A DNA stretch of 64,000 nt from Dermatobacter hominis (GTDB lineage: Bacteria > Actinomycetota > Acidimicrobiia > Acidimicrobiales > Microtrichaceae), in NCBI RefSeq assembly GCF_020715685.1, contig NZ_CP085840.1, positions 2,914,001 to 2,978,000 on the forward strand. The letters are read 5' to 3'. The position numbers and the translations under genes are program-made. The notes beneath the pieces were generated by a model that was not told where the DNA came from, did no database searches, and was given only the letters and a program-made list of their open reading frames with translations. Of this stretch, positions 1 to 8,806 are shown piece by piece (positions within the stretch are counted from its first letter, which is position 1; every line of letters starts with the position of its first letter).

Positions 1-131
1 TCGGCCGGTCCGGACGGTGTCCGGCCGGACGTCGCCGAGGCGCGCGCTCAGGTTTTGCGGCCCGGATTGCCGATGTACGGGCTCCAGCCGGACCGCGCCG
101 CCGTCGACGACGGTGTTCAGAGGAAGCCGAG

Positions 132-1070
132 GTGCAGGTGACGAACCAGCGTGTGGAACGAGACGACGAGGACCTGGTCCGCCGGTACCTCTCGGAGATC
201 GGCCGCTACGAGCTGCTCACCAAGGACGACGAGGCCTGGCTGGCCCGGACGATGGAGGCGGGCGACGACGCCCGCAAGGAGCTCGACTCGGGGGCCCGTC
301 TGACCGCCGCCCGGCGGCGGGAGCTCCGGCGCGCGGTCCACGCCGGCGAGCAGGCGGCGGAGCAGTTCGTGCAGGCCAACCTCCGGCTCGTGGTCTCGAT
401 CGCCAAGAAGTACCAGAGCTCCGGCGTGCCGCTGCTCGACCTCGTCCAGGAGGGCAACCTCGGCCTGATCCACGCCGTCGAGAAGTTCGACTGGCGCAAG
501 GGCTTCAAGTTCTCGACGTACGCCACGTGGTGGATCCGCCAGGCCATCACCCGGGGCATCGCCAACACGGGCCGGACGATCCGGATCCCGGTGCACGCCG
601 GCGACACGATGACCCGGGTCCAGCGCACCCGCTCGCGGATGGAGCTCGAGCTGGGCCGTCCGCCGACGACGGCGGAGCTGGCGGTCGAGGTCGACCTCCC
701 CGAGGAGAAGGTCGTCGAGACGCTCCTGTACGCCGCGGAGCCGCTGTCGCTGTCCGAACCGCTGCGCGAGGACGCGGACGCCGTCCTCGGCGACCTCGTC
801 CCCGACGACGGTGTGCCGACCGACCGCGCCGCGACCGACTCGATGGTGCCGGCGCTCGTCGACGACCTCCTCTCGTCGCTCGACCCGCGCGAGCGGGAGG
901 TGCTCCGGCTCCGGTACGGCCTCGACCGCGGCGAGCCGCGCACGCTCGAGGAGGTCGGCGAGCAGTTCGAGCTGACCCGCGAGCGGATCCGCCAGATCGA
1001 GGTGCGGGCGATGTCGAAGCTCCGGCACCCGTCGAACGAGTCGGGCGGCCGGGACCTGCTCCTCGTCTGA
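132..1070 (+). CDS. RNA polymerase sigma-70 factor, group 1/2 (SigA/SigB-like)
   Basis: This 312-residue protein is a primary-type sigma factor that directs RNA polymerase core enzyme to promoters. Region 1.2 (DLVRRYLSEIGRYELLT, about residues 14-30) is followed by the region 2 core (ANLRLVVSIAKKY, DLVQEGNLGLIHAVEKFD, FSTYATWWIRQAI) at about 80-140. Region 4 contains LDPREREVLRLRYGL and the helix-turn-helix RERIRQIEVRAMSKLR near residues 255-298. It lacks the long N-terminal extension of the essential primary factor, so a group 2 (SigB/HrdA-like) role is more likely than the housekeeping one; this is inference. The GTG start at 132 was chosen because AGGAAG lies 5 bases upstream. It stands alone before the pilus operon. 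Confidence 0.93.
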   Translation: MQVTNQRVERDDEDLVRRYLSEIGRYELLTKDDEAWLARTMEAGDDARKELDSGARLTAARRRELRRAVHAGEQAAEQFVQANLRLVVSIAKKYQSSGVPLLDLVQEGNLGLIHAVEKFDWRKGFKFSTYATWWIRQAITRGIANTGRTIRIPVHAGDTMTRVQRTRSRMELELGRPPTTAELAVEVDLPEEKVVETLLYAAEPLSLSEPLREDADAVLGDLVPDDGVPTDRAATDSMVPALVDDLLSSLDPREREVLRLRYGLDRGEPRTLEEVGEQFELTRERIRQIEVRAMSKLRHPSNESGGRDLLLV

Positions 1071-1236
1071 CGGGGTAGCGGCCGCCGACGCGCCGCTGAT
1101 CCGACCGGGGCGCGGTCCCCGGTGCGCGACTGCGCGCCCGCCGCCTACGGTCGGCGCGGTCGGGGCCCGCGCACCCCTCGGGCCCGACGCTTCCCCTCCA
1201 CGTGCCGCGCGGCGTGCCGCGTCCGGGAGGTCGGTC

Positions 1237-1959
1237 GTGCTCCTCACCCTCTGGTCGGTCAAGGGCGGCTCGGGCACGTCCACCGTCGCCGCCGGCCTCG
1301 CCAGCGTGCTCGGGCGGGGCGGCGGACGGCGCACGCCGGCGGCGGCCCCCCTCCTCGTCGACCTGGCCGGCGACCAGCCGGCCCTGCTCGGCCTGGCCAC
1401 GCCGGCAACCCCCGGCGTGCGCGACTGGCTCGCGACCGACGGCGGCGATGCTGCCGCGCTGCGGCGGCTCGAGGTCGACACCGCCGCCGGGCCCGCCCTC
1501 GTGCCCGCCGGCGCCGCGACCGGGTGGCCGGCGTCGCGCTCGCCCGACCTCGTCGACGCGCTCCGGGCCGAGCGCCGGCCCGTCGTCGTCGACGGCGGCA
1601 CCGTCGGCCGACCCCTGGACGGCGGCGCCGAGGGCTCGCCCGACCGGCTGGTGGGCGAGCTCACGTCCGCCGGCACCTCGCTGCTCGTCGTGCGGCCCTG
1701 CTACCTCGCGCTCCGCCGGGCGGTGGCCGCGCTCGGCCCGCAGGGCGGGTTGCGCGCCGACGGCATCGTGCTCGTCGCCGAACCCGGTCGCGCGCTCGAC
1801 GCCGTCGACGTGGCCCGGGCGGTCGGCGTGCCGGTGCGCGCCACGGTCGCCGCCGACCCTGCGGTGGCCCGTGCGGTCGACGCGGGCCTGCTCGCGGCCC
1901 GACTGCCGCGCTCCTTCGGTCGCTCGCTGGACGCCCTTGCGACCGAGGTGGGCGCGTGA
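1237..1959 (+). CDS. CpaE/Ssd-like MinD-family ATPase of the Tad pilus operon
   Basis: This 240-residue protein begins with a MinD/ParA-type nucleotide-binding segment, SVKGGSGTSTVAAGLA. CpaE/TadZ and the mycobacterial septum-site protein Ssd (Rv3660c) belong to this family and localise the Tad pilus or cell division machinery at the membrane. The signature lysine of the deviant Walker A motif is kept at residue 9, but the second, phosphate-binding lysine is replaced by Thr14, as in the CpaE GASTV variants. ATP hydrolysis may therefore be weak or absent. The GTG start follows GGGAGG at 1225-1230. It is the first gene of a six-gene operon and overlaps cpaF by 4 bp. Confidence 0.8.
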   Translation: MLLTLWSVKGGSGTSTVAAGLASVLGRGGGRRTPAAAPLLVDLAGDQPALLGLATPATPGVRDWLATDGGDAAALRRLEVDTAAGPALVPAGAATGWPASRSPDLVDALRAERRPVVVDGGTVGRPLDGGAEGSPDRLVGELTSAGTSLLVVRPCYLALRRAVAALGPQGGLRADGIVLVAEPGRALDAVDVARAVGVPVRATVAADPAVARAVDAGLLAARLPRSFGRSLDALATEVGA

Positions 1960-3068
1960 GCGGCGACGTCGACGACCGGGTGCGGCGGCGCTTCCGCGCC
2001 GGCGAGGACGCTCGCGACGGCGACACGCAGCGCGGGACCGATGCACCGGCGCCCGAGCGGGCCGTCGACCAGCTGGCCCGCCTGCTCCGCGAGGAGGCGC
2101 CCCTGCTCGGCGACGACGAGGTCCGGCGCCGCGCCCGGTCGCTGGCGGTCGACCTCGTCGGCCTGGGGCCGGTGCAGGCCCTGCTCGACGACCCCGCGGT
2201 CACCGACGTCCTCGTCAACGGCCCGGGCGAGGTGTGGGTCGAGCGCCACGGACGCCTCCACCCGAGCGGCGTCGTCGTCGACCGGCCGGCGGTGGATCGG
2301 GCCATCGAGCGGCTCGTGGGGCCGCTCGGCCTGCACGCGGACCGGGCCCACCCGGTGGTGGACGCCCGCCTCGCCGACGGGACCCGCGTCACGGCGGTCC
2401 TGCCGCCCCTGGCCGTCGACGGCCCGCTCGTGGCGGTGCGACGCCACCGGCGCGACCCCGTGCCACTCGACCGCATGGCCTCGCCCGCCGTGGCCGACCA
2501 GCTCCGGCGGCGCCTGGTCGGTCGGCGCAACCTGGTGGTGTTCGGCGCGACCGGGTCGGGCAAGACGACGCTGCTCGGCAGCCTCTGCGCCGAGCTCCCC
2601 GCCGACGAGCGCGTCGTGACCGTCGAGGACGTCGCCGAACTGCGGCTCGACGGGCGCGGCATCGTTCGGCTGGAGGCCCGGCCCGGCGGTGCCGACGGCG
2701 TCGGTCGGGTGGGGTTCCGCGAGCTCGTCCGCGTGGCCCTCCGCCTGCGGCCCGACCGCATCGTGGTCGGCGAGGTGCGCGGCGCCGAGGCCGCCGACAT
2801 GGTGTGGGCGCTGAGCACCGGCCACGACGGCTCGATGTCGACCCTGCACGCCGCCACCGCCCACGACGCCCTGCGGCGGGTGACCTCGTTCGCGGTGGCC
2901 GGCGCCGACGGTGCGCCGGTCGGCGTCGTGCAGGACCAGGTCCACGCCGCGGTGCACTCGCTCGTCGGGACGGCCCGCCTGCCCGACGGAGGACGGCGGG
3001 TCGTCTCCGTGCACGACGTCGTCCCGGCCGACGGCCGGCTGGTCCCCGTCGCCGAGGACGGCCCGTGA
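1956..3068 (+). CDS. cpaF: CpaF/TadA secretion ATPase
   Basis: This 370-residue hexameric ATPase of the type II/IV secretion superfamily powers assembly of Flp-type pili. The N-terminal domain includes VTDVLVNGPGEVWVERHGRL. Walker A is GATGSGKTT (about residues 196-204), the Asp/Walker B segment is VVTVEDVAEL, and GEVRGAEAADMVWALSTGHDGSMSTLHA carries the His box. The reading frame is open further upstream, but GTG at 1956 overlaps the preceding stop (GTGA) and gives the normal family length, so it is the preferred start. Translational coupling along the operon is likely. Confidence 0.95.
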   Translation: MSGDVDDRVRRRFRAGEDARDGDTQRGTDAPAPERAVDQLARLLREEAPLLGDDEVRRRARSLAVDLVGLGPVQALLDDPAVTDVLVNGPGEVWVERHGRLHPSGVVVDRPAVDRAIERLVGPLGLHADRAHPVVDARLADGTRVTAVLPPLAVDGPLVAVRRHRRDPVPLDRMASPAVADQLRRRLVGRRNLVVFGATGSGKTTLLGSLCAELPADERVVTVEDVAELRLDGRGIVRLEARPGGADGVGRVGFRELVRVALRLRPDRIVVGEVRGAEAADMVWALSTGHDGSMSTLHAATAHDALRRVTSFAVAGADGAPVGVVQDQVHAAVHSLVGTARLPDGGRRVVSVHDVVPADGRLVPVAEDGP

Positions 3069-3751
3069 CGGCGGTGTTCGCCGCCCTGGCCGCCGCCGCC
3101 CTCGGGTGGTGGGCCCGCCGTGCGGTCGCGCGCGCTCGGACGACGCACGACCGGCGCCGCGCCGCCGTCACCCTCCCGGGCGCGGTCGCCGACCTGGCCC
3201 GGTCGGTCCGCGCCGGCGCGACGCTCGAGGTGGCCGTGCGGGAGCTGGCGCCCACGACCGACGGCGTGCTCGGCACCGAGCTGCGCGGCGCGGTCACGCT
3301 GCTCGACCGGGGCCACGGCGTCGATCGAGTGCTCGACCTGTGGGGCCGGGCCACGCGCATCGAGGGCGTGTCGCTGCTCGTGGCGGCCTGCCGCTTCTCG
3401 ATCGGGCGCACGGTCGCGCTGGAGCGGGCGCTCGACGGCGTGGCCGCCGCCCTGCTCGACCGGGTGGAGGTCGGCGACGAGGTCCGGGCGCTGGCCGCGC
3501 AGGCGCGGACGTCCGCGATCGTGCTCGTGGCGCTGCCGCCGGCCGGCGCCGTGCTGTTCGGCCTGCTCGACCCGGGGTTCGCATCGGTGGTCGCCGCCAC
3601 GACCGCCGGTCGGGTGTGCGTGGCGCTCGGGCTCGCGCTCGACGGTGCGGGCGCGCTGGCGTCCCGCGCCCTGGTGCGCCGGGCCGTCGAGGGACCGGCG
3701 CGCCCGGGTCGTCGCCGTCCCGCCCTGCCCTGGTGGGAGCCCGCCCGGTGA
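3065..3751 (+). CDS. TadB-like type II secretion system F domain protein
   Basis: This 228-residue membrane protein occupies the TadB position just after CpaF. It has an N-terminal hydrophobic segment (FAALAAAALGWWA), a cytoplasmic helical domain typical of GspF/TadB proteins (LARSVRAGATLEVAVRELA and the equivalent later helices), and hydrophobic stretches near residues 150-205. Such proteins form the inner-membrane platform that couples the CpaF ATPase to pilin assembly. It is shorter than proteobacterial TadB (about 300 residues) but matches the short actinobacterial form. GTG overlaps the cpaF stop by 4 bp. Confidence 0.82.
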   Translation: MTAVFAALAAAALGWWARRAVARARTTHDRRRAAVTLPGAVADLARSVRAGATLEVAVRELAPTTDGVLGTELRGAVTLLDRGHGVDRVLDLWGRATRIEGVSLLVAACRFSIGRTVALERALDGVAAALLDRVEVGDEVRALAAQARTSAIVLVALPPAGAVLFGLLDPGFASVVAATTAGRVCVALGLALDGAGALASRALVRRAVEGPARPGRRRPALPWWEPAR

Positions 3752-4494
3752 TCGCCTCGTGGGTGCTCGCCGTGGCCGTGGCGTGGGCCGTCGCCGTGCT
3801 GGTGGTCCCCGGGCCGCGTCCTCGGCGGTTCCCCGAGGACGACGCACCGCACGCCGATCCGGGCGCCGTCGGCGACCGTGCTCGTCGACGGTGGCGCGCG
3901 CCGGCGGCGCTGGGCGGCGGTCCGCGATCGCGCCGTCGCCCGGCCCCGGCCTCGGCCTCGGCCCCCGAGCTCGACGACCTGGCCACGTGCTGCGACCTGC
4001 TCGCGGTGGCCGCCGCGTCGGGTGCCACGGTGGCCGGCGCGATCGGTGCGGTGGGCGGGGTCGGTCGTGGCCCGGTGGGTCGCGCGCTCGGTCGCGCCGC
4101 CACCGACGTCGAGCGCGGCCTCGGGGTGGCCGACGCCGTTGCCGGGCTCGCCGGGGCGCTCGGCCCCGCCGCGCAGCCCCTCGCCACGACGCTGCTGACC
4201 GCGGCGAGCTCGGGAGCGCCGCCGGCGCCCGCGCTGCTGCGGCTCGCCGACGCCGAGCGCCGACGCGCCCGGCGGCGCGTGGAGGCGCGGGTGCGGCGGC
4301 TGCCGATCCTGCTGCTCCTCCCGCTGGTCGGCTGCATCCTCCCGGCGTTCGTGCTGCTCACGCTGGTCCCGGTCGGGCTGTCGGCCGCACGCGGCGCCGG
4401 GCTCACCGCACCGTCGGGGGCGCCGGTCGAGCGGCCGGTGCCCGCCGTCCCCCTTCCCCCGCCCCTCCCGACGCCGAGCGGAGGCCACCGATGA
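3748..4494 (+). CDS. TadC-like type II secretion system F domain protein
   Basis: This 248-residue protein is the second platform protein of the pilus system. It has an N-terminal membrane helix (VIASWVLAVAVAWAVAVLVV), a GspF-like helical domain (DDLATCCDLLAVAAASGATV, with a second copy around LGPAAQPLATTLLTAASSG), and a C-terminal hydrophobic pair including ILLLLPLVGCILPAFVLLTL. The tail is proline-rich. The start GTG overlaps the tadB stop (GTGA). TadB and TadC normally act as a pair, consistent with their adjacency here. Confidence 0.8.
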   Translation: MIASWVLAVAVAWAVAVLVVPGPRPRRFPEDDAPHADPGAVGDRARRRWRAPAALGGGPRSRRRPAPASASAPELDDLATCCDLLAVAAASGATVAGAIGAVGGVGRGPVGRALGRAATDVERGLGVADAVAGLAGALGPAAQPLATTLLTAASSGAPPAPALLRLADAERRRARRRVEARVRRLPILLLLPLVGCILPAFVLLTLVPVGLSAARGAGLTAPSGAPVERPVPAVPLPPPLPTPSGGHR

Positions 4495-4748
4495 CGAACC
4501 ACCACCCGAACGACCCGCCCCCCCGCCCCGTGCCGCGGGCGCGGCCCGACCCGCTCGCTGCGCTCTGGGCGCGCTGGCACGCCGTCCCGCGGCGCGACCA
4601 GGCCGGGCAGAGCACGGTCGAGTACGCCCTCGTGCTCCTCGGGGCGGCCGCGGTGGCGCTGGCGCTCGTCGCGTGGGTCACCCGCAGCGACGCGGTGTCA
4701 CGCCTGTTCGACGCCATCGTCGGCCGGATCCTCTCCCAGGCCGGGTGA
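4491..4748 (+). CDS. Flp-type pilin / DUF4244-like small protein
   Basis: This 85-residue protein has a proline-rich leader of about 40 residues, then the pilin-like segment QAGQSTVEYALVLLGAAAVA. The glutamate in STVEYA corresponds to Glu+5 of Flp/type IV pilins, and the hydrophobic helix follows immediately. The C-terminal part (WVTRSDAVSRLFDAIVGRIL) resembles the actinobacterial DUF4244 pilin-like family. It is probably the major structural subunit of the pilus. ATG at 4491 is preceded by GGAGG and overlaps the tadC stop. No prepilin peptidase is encoded in the window, so processing would depend on an enzyme elsewhere. Confidence 0.8.
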   Translation: MTNHHPNDPPPRPVPRARPDPLAALWARWHAVPRRDQAGQSTVEYALVLLGAAAVALALVAWVTRSDAVSRLFDAIVGRILSQAG

Positions 4749-5134
4749 CGGGGCGCGCGGGCGTCTGCGGCACGCGCCGGACCGAGCGCGGCCAGGCGAC
4801 GGTCGAGCTCGCGCTGCTGCTGCCGGTCGTCGTCACCGCGCTGCTCCTCGTGGTGCAGGTGGGCCTGGTCGTCCGCGACCGCGTGCTCGTGGTGCACGCG
4901 GCGCGGACGGCGGCCCGGGCGGTGGCGGTCGACCCGACCCCCGCCGCGGCCCGGGCGGCGCTCGACGACGCCGGCGCCGGCGACGTGCGCGTCGCGGTCC
5001 GTGGCGACCGGCGGCCGGGCCGCCTGGCCACGGTGACCGTGACCGCCTCGCCGACGGCGCTCCCGCTGGTCGGTCGGGTGCTCTCGGGCGTCGAGCTGCG
5101 CGAGCGGCTGTCGGTCCGCGTCGAGGGACCGTGA
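4745..5134 (+). CDS. TadE-like pseudopilin
   Basis: This 129-residue protein contains RGQATVELALLLPVVVTALL, a prepilin-like segment with the conserved Glu near the start of a single membrane helix. This is the signature of TadE/TadF minor pseudopilins. The remainder (about residues 60-129) is a small extracellular domain with alternating charged and hydrophobic strands. GTG overlaps the preceding stop by 4 bp. It ends the Tad operon and converges on the hydrolase gene 16 bp downstream. A second TadE/F-like gene, common in this locus, is absent. Confidence 0.82.
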   Translation: MTGRAGVCGTRRTERGQATVELALLLPVVVTALLLVVQVGLVVRDRVLVVHAARTAARAVAVDPTPAAARAALDDAGAGDVRVAVRGDRRPGRLATVTVTASPTALPLVGRVLSGVELRERLSVRVEGP

Positions 5135-5150
5135 GGGCGCCGTCGACCGG

Positions 5151-6134
5151 TCAGCCGATGCGGTCGAGGAGCGCCCGGGCCTCGACCACGATCTGGAGGA
5201 CGGCGCCGGCGTCGGGGGCATGCCCGCCCTCGACCCACACGCGCCGGGCGGTCGGGAGGGCGTCGCGCAGCTCGGTCGCGTTCGCCGCCTCGATCAGCTC
5301 GTCGTCCCGGGCGTTGACGACCAGCATGGGCCGGTCGTCGATCTGCGGGGCGAAGCGCACCGGGTCCCAGGCGGAGATGTCGACATCCGCGGGGTCGATG
5401 CCGGCGTTGACCATGGCCGGCCGGTACTCCGCGCCGGGCACGATGAGGATCGAGCCGCCGATGCGGTCGTCGGCCGCCACGATCGGCACGCCGCCCATGG
5501 CGCCCATCGACACGCCGACGTAGGCGATCCGGCCGCGGCAGTCGACGTTGGCCTCGAGCCAGTCGATCGACCGGCGCACGTCGACGAGCTCGTCGCGCAT
5601 CTCGCGGTCCCCGGCGCCGCCGCCGAGCACGCGCCCGACGTCGGTGCCCCACGCCATGTCGGGGGCGATCGTGGTCCAGCCCATCAGCGCCAGCGGCGCG
5701 GCGACCAGGCTCATCTGCGACCGGTCGCCGCCCAGCCCGTGGACCACGACCGCGCACCCGGCCGGGGTGCCGGTGGGTCGGGTCACGGTGGCCGCCACCT
5801 CGTGCGCGGTCCCGTCGACACCCGGGGAGGCGAACGTGACCGTCCCGTCCGGGCCGACCGGCGACGCAGCCAGGTCGACGGGGTCGTAGGCGAGCAGGGC
5901 GGCGGCGTCGGGTGCCGGTCCGCCGTCCGCTCCCGATCGCGGCGGCGTGGCCGAGGTCGCGGGCGCGGCCGGGGCCGGGTCGCCGTCCGTGCGGAACGCC
6001 AGCACGGCGGCGAGCGCGATCAACGCGACCAGCACCGCGACCGACGCGACCACCGCGGCGGTGCGCGCCCGGCTCCGCGTCGGCGGATCGGTCGGCGGAT
6101 CGGTCGGGGGGTCGGTGCGCGGCGGAGCGTCCAT
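5151..6134 (-). CDS. Membrane-anchored alpha/beta hydrolase
   Basis: This 327-residue protein has a short proline-rich cytoplasmic tail containing tandem TDPP units, one membrane helix (about residues 24-48) and an external alpha/beta-hydrolase domain. Catalytic-site candidates are the oxyanion segment VHGLGGDRS, the nucleophile elbow GVSMGAMGG (Ser), an Asp in NARDDELI and the His in EGGHAPDAG. The fold is closest to dienelactone hydrolase or acyl-peptidase-like enzymes; the substrate cannot be inferred. The ATG start at 6134 excludes a longer open frame running into the helicase antisense strand. It is transcribed with, and downstream of, the helicase gene, 92 bp apart. Confidence 0.82.
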   Translation of the reverse strand: MDAPPRTDPPTDPPTDPPTRSRARTAAVVASVAVLVALIALAAVLAFRTDGDPAPAAPATSATPPRSGADGGPAPDAAALLAYDPVDLAASPVGPDGTVTFASPGVDGTAHEVAATVTRPTGTPAGCAVVVHGLGGDRSQMSLVAAPLALMGWTTIAPDMAWGTDVGRVLGGGAGDREMRDELVDVRRSIDWLEANVDCRGRIAYVGVSMGAMGGVPIVAADDRIGGSILIVPGAEYRPAMVNAGIDPADVDISAWDPVRFAPQIDDRPMLVVNARDDELIEAANATELRDALPTARRVWVEGGHAPDAGAVLQIVVEARALLDRIG

Positions 6135-6226
6135 CGGCGTCGGACCAGCGTGGCGCACCGCCGAGCGGCGTGGGCGTCGCGTGGGTCGCCGGCCGAGCGT
6201 GCTCCCAGCCCGGTCGACGGACGGCG

Positions 6227-8716
6227 TCAGGACGCGGGTTGCGCCGACGGCTCGTCGGCCGCCACGGTCGCGCCGAGCGTCGCGGCGAGCAGCCGTGCGG
6301 CGGCCTCCTTCGCGAGCGGCTCGTTGCCGTTGCCGCACTTCGGCGACTGCACGCAGCTCGGGCAGCCGTCGTCGCAGCCGCAGGCCCGGATGACGTCGAG
6401 CGTGGCGGACAGGTGGCGGTCCGACGCGTCGAAGGCGAGCTCGGCGATGCCGGCGCCGCCCTCGTGCGCGTCGTGGATGAACACGGTGGGCATCCCGGTG
6501 TCGGACAGCCAGGCGGTCGACACGCCGCCGACGTCCCAGCGGTCGCAGATGGTGAACAGCGGGAGGATGCCGATCGCCGCGTGCTCGAGCGCGTGCAGGG
6601 CGCCAGGCAGCTCCCGGTCCGAGATCCCGGCGCCGCCGACGAGCTCGTCGGAGAACGTGTACCAGACGGCGCGGGTGACGAGGTCGGTCGGCGGCAGGTC
6701 GAGCGGCGTGCGGTCCAGCACCTCGTGGGTGCGGACGCTGCGGGTCTGGTAGCTGACGACCTGGGTGGTCACCTCGACGGCGCCGAGCGCCAACCCCGCG
6801 GCACCCACCCGTCGGGTGTCGGACTGCTCGAGGACCCGGATCGAGGTCTCGGAGCGGGTCCGGGTGTACACGCTGCCGTCGGCCGGCTCCACGAGCGCGG
6901 TGCGGCCGTCGAGGTCGAGGTCGACGACCGTCCAGGGCCGGCCCTGGTGCAGGTACACGGCGCCCGGGTGCACGACCGCGGCGGCGCGCCCCGCCTCGAC
7001 GGTGCCGATCAGCTGGTCCTCGGTGTCGCGGATGCGCAGCTCGCCGCGCGACGCCGAGCGCAGCCCGATGGTCGGGGCGGGCAGGCCGCGGCCGGTCCAC
7101 ACGACCACGCGCCGGCCCTTGCGCCGGCGGACCGAGGCCCGGTCGCTGATCACCAGGCGGCGGACGCCCTCGTCGAGCTGCTCGGGCCAGAGCGCCTCGT
7201 CCGCCCGGCTCAGCGCCTGCTCCTGCGCCGCGCACGCCAGGTGGGGCACGTACACGAAGGGGTTGTCGGGGTTGATGACCGCCGGCTCCGGGCTGCGGCC
7301 GAACAGCTCGTGCGGGTTGCGGACCATCCACTGGTCGAGCTGGTCCTGACCGGCCACGAGCACGGCGAGGGAGGGGCGCCGCTCGCGCCCGCCGCGACCG
7401 ACCTGCTGCCAGAACGACGCGATCGTCCCCGGGTAGCCGCTCAGCACCACCGCGTCGAGGCCGCCGACGTCGACGCCCAGCTCGAGCGCGCTGGTGGCGA
7501 CCACGCAGCGGAGCCGTCCGCTGAACAGCTCCTCCTCGATCTCCCGCCGCTCCTCGGCCAGGTACCCGGCCCGGTACGACCGCACGGTCGGCGCCAGCTC
7601 CTCGGGCAGCCGGTGGCGGATCTCGGACGCGACGAGCTCGGTCGCACGTCGGGAGCGGCAGAACACGAGCGTCCGCAGGCCGGCGGCGACCAGCCGCGCC
7701 GCCGCGGACGCGGACTCGGCGTGCACCGACCACCGCCGATCGACGGCGCCGCTCGCGGCCTCCATGTCGTCGAGCTCGTCGAGCCCGGCCTCGGGATGGT
7801 CGAGTCCGGCGTCGTCGAGCCCGGCGTCGGGCGAGGGGTCGGCGGGTGCGGCCCGGGCCCCGTCGGGCGGGAGGGCGCCGACGAGCTCGGCCTCGGGGTT
7901 CCACAGCACGACCGTCCGGGCGCCCGACGGCGAGCCGTCCACGGTGATCGCCTGCACGTCGAGCCCGCAGAGCTCCGACGCGAGCCGGGCCGGGTCGCCG
8001 ATCGTGGCCGACGTGAAGACGAACCGCGGCGAACCGCCGTAGGTCTCCGACAGCCGCCGGAGCCGACGCAGCACCTGCGCCGTGTGCGTGCCGAAGACCC
8101 CGCGGAGCACGTGGAGCTCGTCGACGACGACCAGCTCCAGCCGGTGCAGGAACGCCGCCCACCGCCCGTGGTTGGGGAGGATGCCGTGGTGGAGCATCTC
8201 GGGGTTGGTGAGGAGGATGTCCGCGTTGGCCCGGACCCACGTGCGCTCCTCGGGCGTGCAGTCGCCGTCGTAGGTGGCCGCGACCACGCCGGGCAGGTCC
8301 CAGCTCGCCAGCGTCCGCAGCTGGTCCTGGGCGAGCGCCTTGGTGGGGAACACCATCAACGTGGTGGCCCCCCGCTCGAGCGCGGCCTCGGCCGCCGGCA
8401 CCTGGTAGCAGAGCGACTTGCCCGAGGCGGTGGGCGTGGCGAGCACGACCGACCGGCCGTCGCGCACGAGGTCGATGGCGCGGGCCTGGTGCGACCACAG
8501 CGGGACGTCGCCCAACCGCCGTTCGAGCTCCGGATGCAGCGGCTGCGCCGTGGCGGCCAGCCGCGCCGGGCGCCCCTGGATGCGCTCGACGTGGACGAGG
8601 CGCGGGTCGGTGGACCAGTCGGCGACCAGCGCGTCGATGCGGTCCTGATCGGTCGGTGCCGGATCGGACGGGAGGTGCTCGGGATCGGTGGGAGGGGGAG
8701 CTGACGGCGCGGCCAT
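6227..8716 (-). CDS. DEAD/DEAH-box helicase with C-terminal DUF1998 zinc domain (MrfA/YprA-like)
   Basis: This 829-residue superfamily 2 helicase has ATPTASGKSLCYQVP (Walker A, about residues 89-103), VVVDELHVL (DExH box, about 195), FVFTSATIGDP (motif III) and TSALELGVDVGG with QQVGRGGR (motifs V/VI). The C-terminal DUF1998 region holds a four-cysteine cluster, CGCDDGCPSCVQSPKC (about 777-792), the zinc or iron-sulfur site of MrfA-type repair helicases and of mycobacterial Rv3649. An acidic low-complexity insert (DAGLDDAGLDHPEAGLDELD) sits between the two helicase lobes. MrfA excises mitomycin adducts in Bacillus; a DNA repair role is therefore plausible here. Confidence 0.93.
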   Translation of the reverse strand: MAAPSAPPPTDPEHLPSDPAPTDQDRIDALVADWSTDPRLVHVERIQGRPARLAATAQPLHPELERRLGDVPLWSHQARAIDLVRDGRSVVLATPTASGKSLCYQVPAAEAALERGATTLMVFPTKALAQDQLRTLASWDLPGVVAATYDGDCTPEERTWVRANADILLTNPEMLHHGILPNHGRWAAFLHRLELVVVDELHVLRGVFGTHTAQVLRRLRRLSETYGGSPRFVFTSATIGDPARLASELCGLDVQAITVDGSPSGARTVVLWNPEAELVGALPPDGARAAPADPSPDAGLDDAGLDHPEAGLDELDDMEAASGAVDRRWSVHAESASAAARLVAAGLRTLVFCRSRRATELVASEIRHRLPEELAPTVRSYRAGYLAEERREIEEELFSGRLRCVVATSALELGVDVGGLDAVVLSGYPGTIASFWQQVGRGGRERRPSLAVLVAGQDQLDQWMVRNPHELFGRSPEPAVINPDNPFVYVPHLACAAQEQALSRADEALWPEQLDEGVRRLVISDRASVRRRKGRRVVVWTGRGLPAPTIGLRSASRGELRIRDTEDQLIGTVEAGRAAAVVHPGAVYLHQGRPWTVVDLDLDGRTALVEPADGSVYTRTRSETSIRVLEQSDTRRVGAAGLALGAVEVTTQVVSYQTRSVRTHEVLDRTPLDLPPTDLVTRAVWYTFSDELVGGAGISDRELPGALHALEHAAIGILPLFTICDRWDVGGVSTAWLSDTGMPTVFIHDAHEGGAGIAELAFDASDRHLSATLDVIRACGCDDGCPSCVQSPKCGNGNEPLAKEAAARLLAATLGATVAADEPSAQPAS

Positions 8717-8794
8717 CGCGCCCGGAACGCTACGCCACCGCCCTGACGGTCCCCCGGGCACCCGCGCCCCGGGGAGACCCGGCGAACCGGCCGG

Positions 8795-8800
8795 TAGCGT
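8795..8800 (+). promoter_or_regulatory. -10 hexamer TAGCGT for the STAS gene
   Basis: TAGCGT ends 6 nt before the GTG at 8807, with no clear purine-rich ribosome site between them. A leaderless transcript starting at or next to the GTG is inferred. Confidence 0.5.
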
Positions 8801-8806
8801 GGCGAG

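Noticed and set aside
1956-2046. Long upstream extension of cpaF (open from 1122)
   Set aside because: It would run antagonistically through the CpaE-like gene in another frame; the GTGA overlap at 1956 gives the normal family length.
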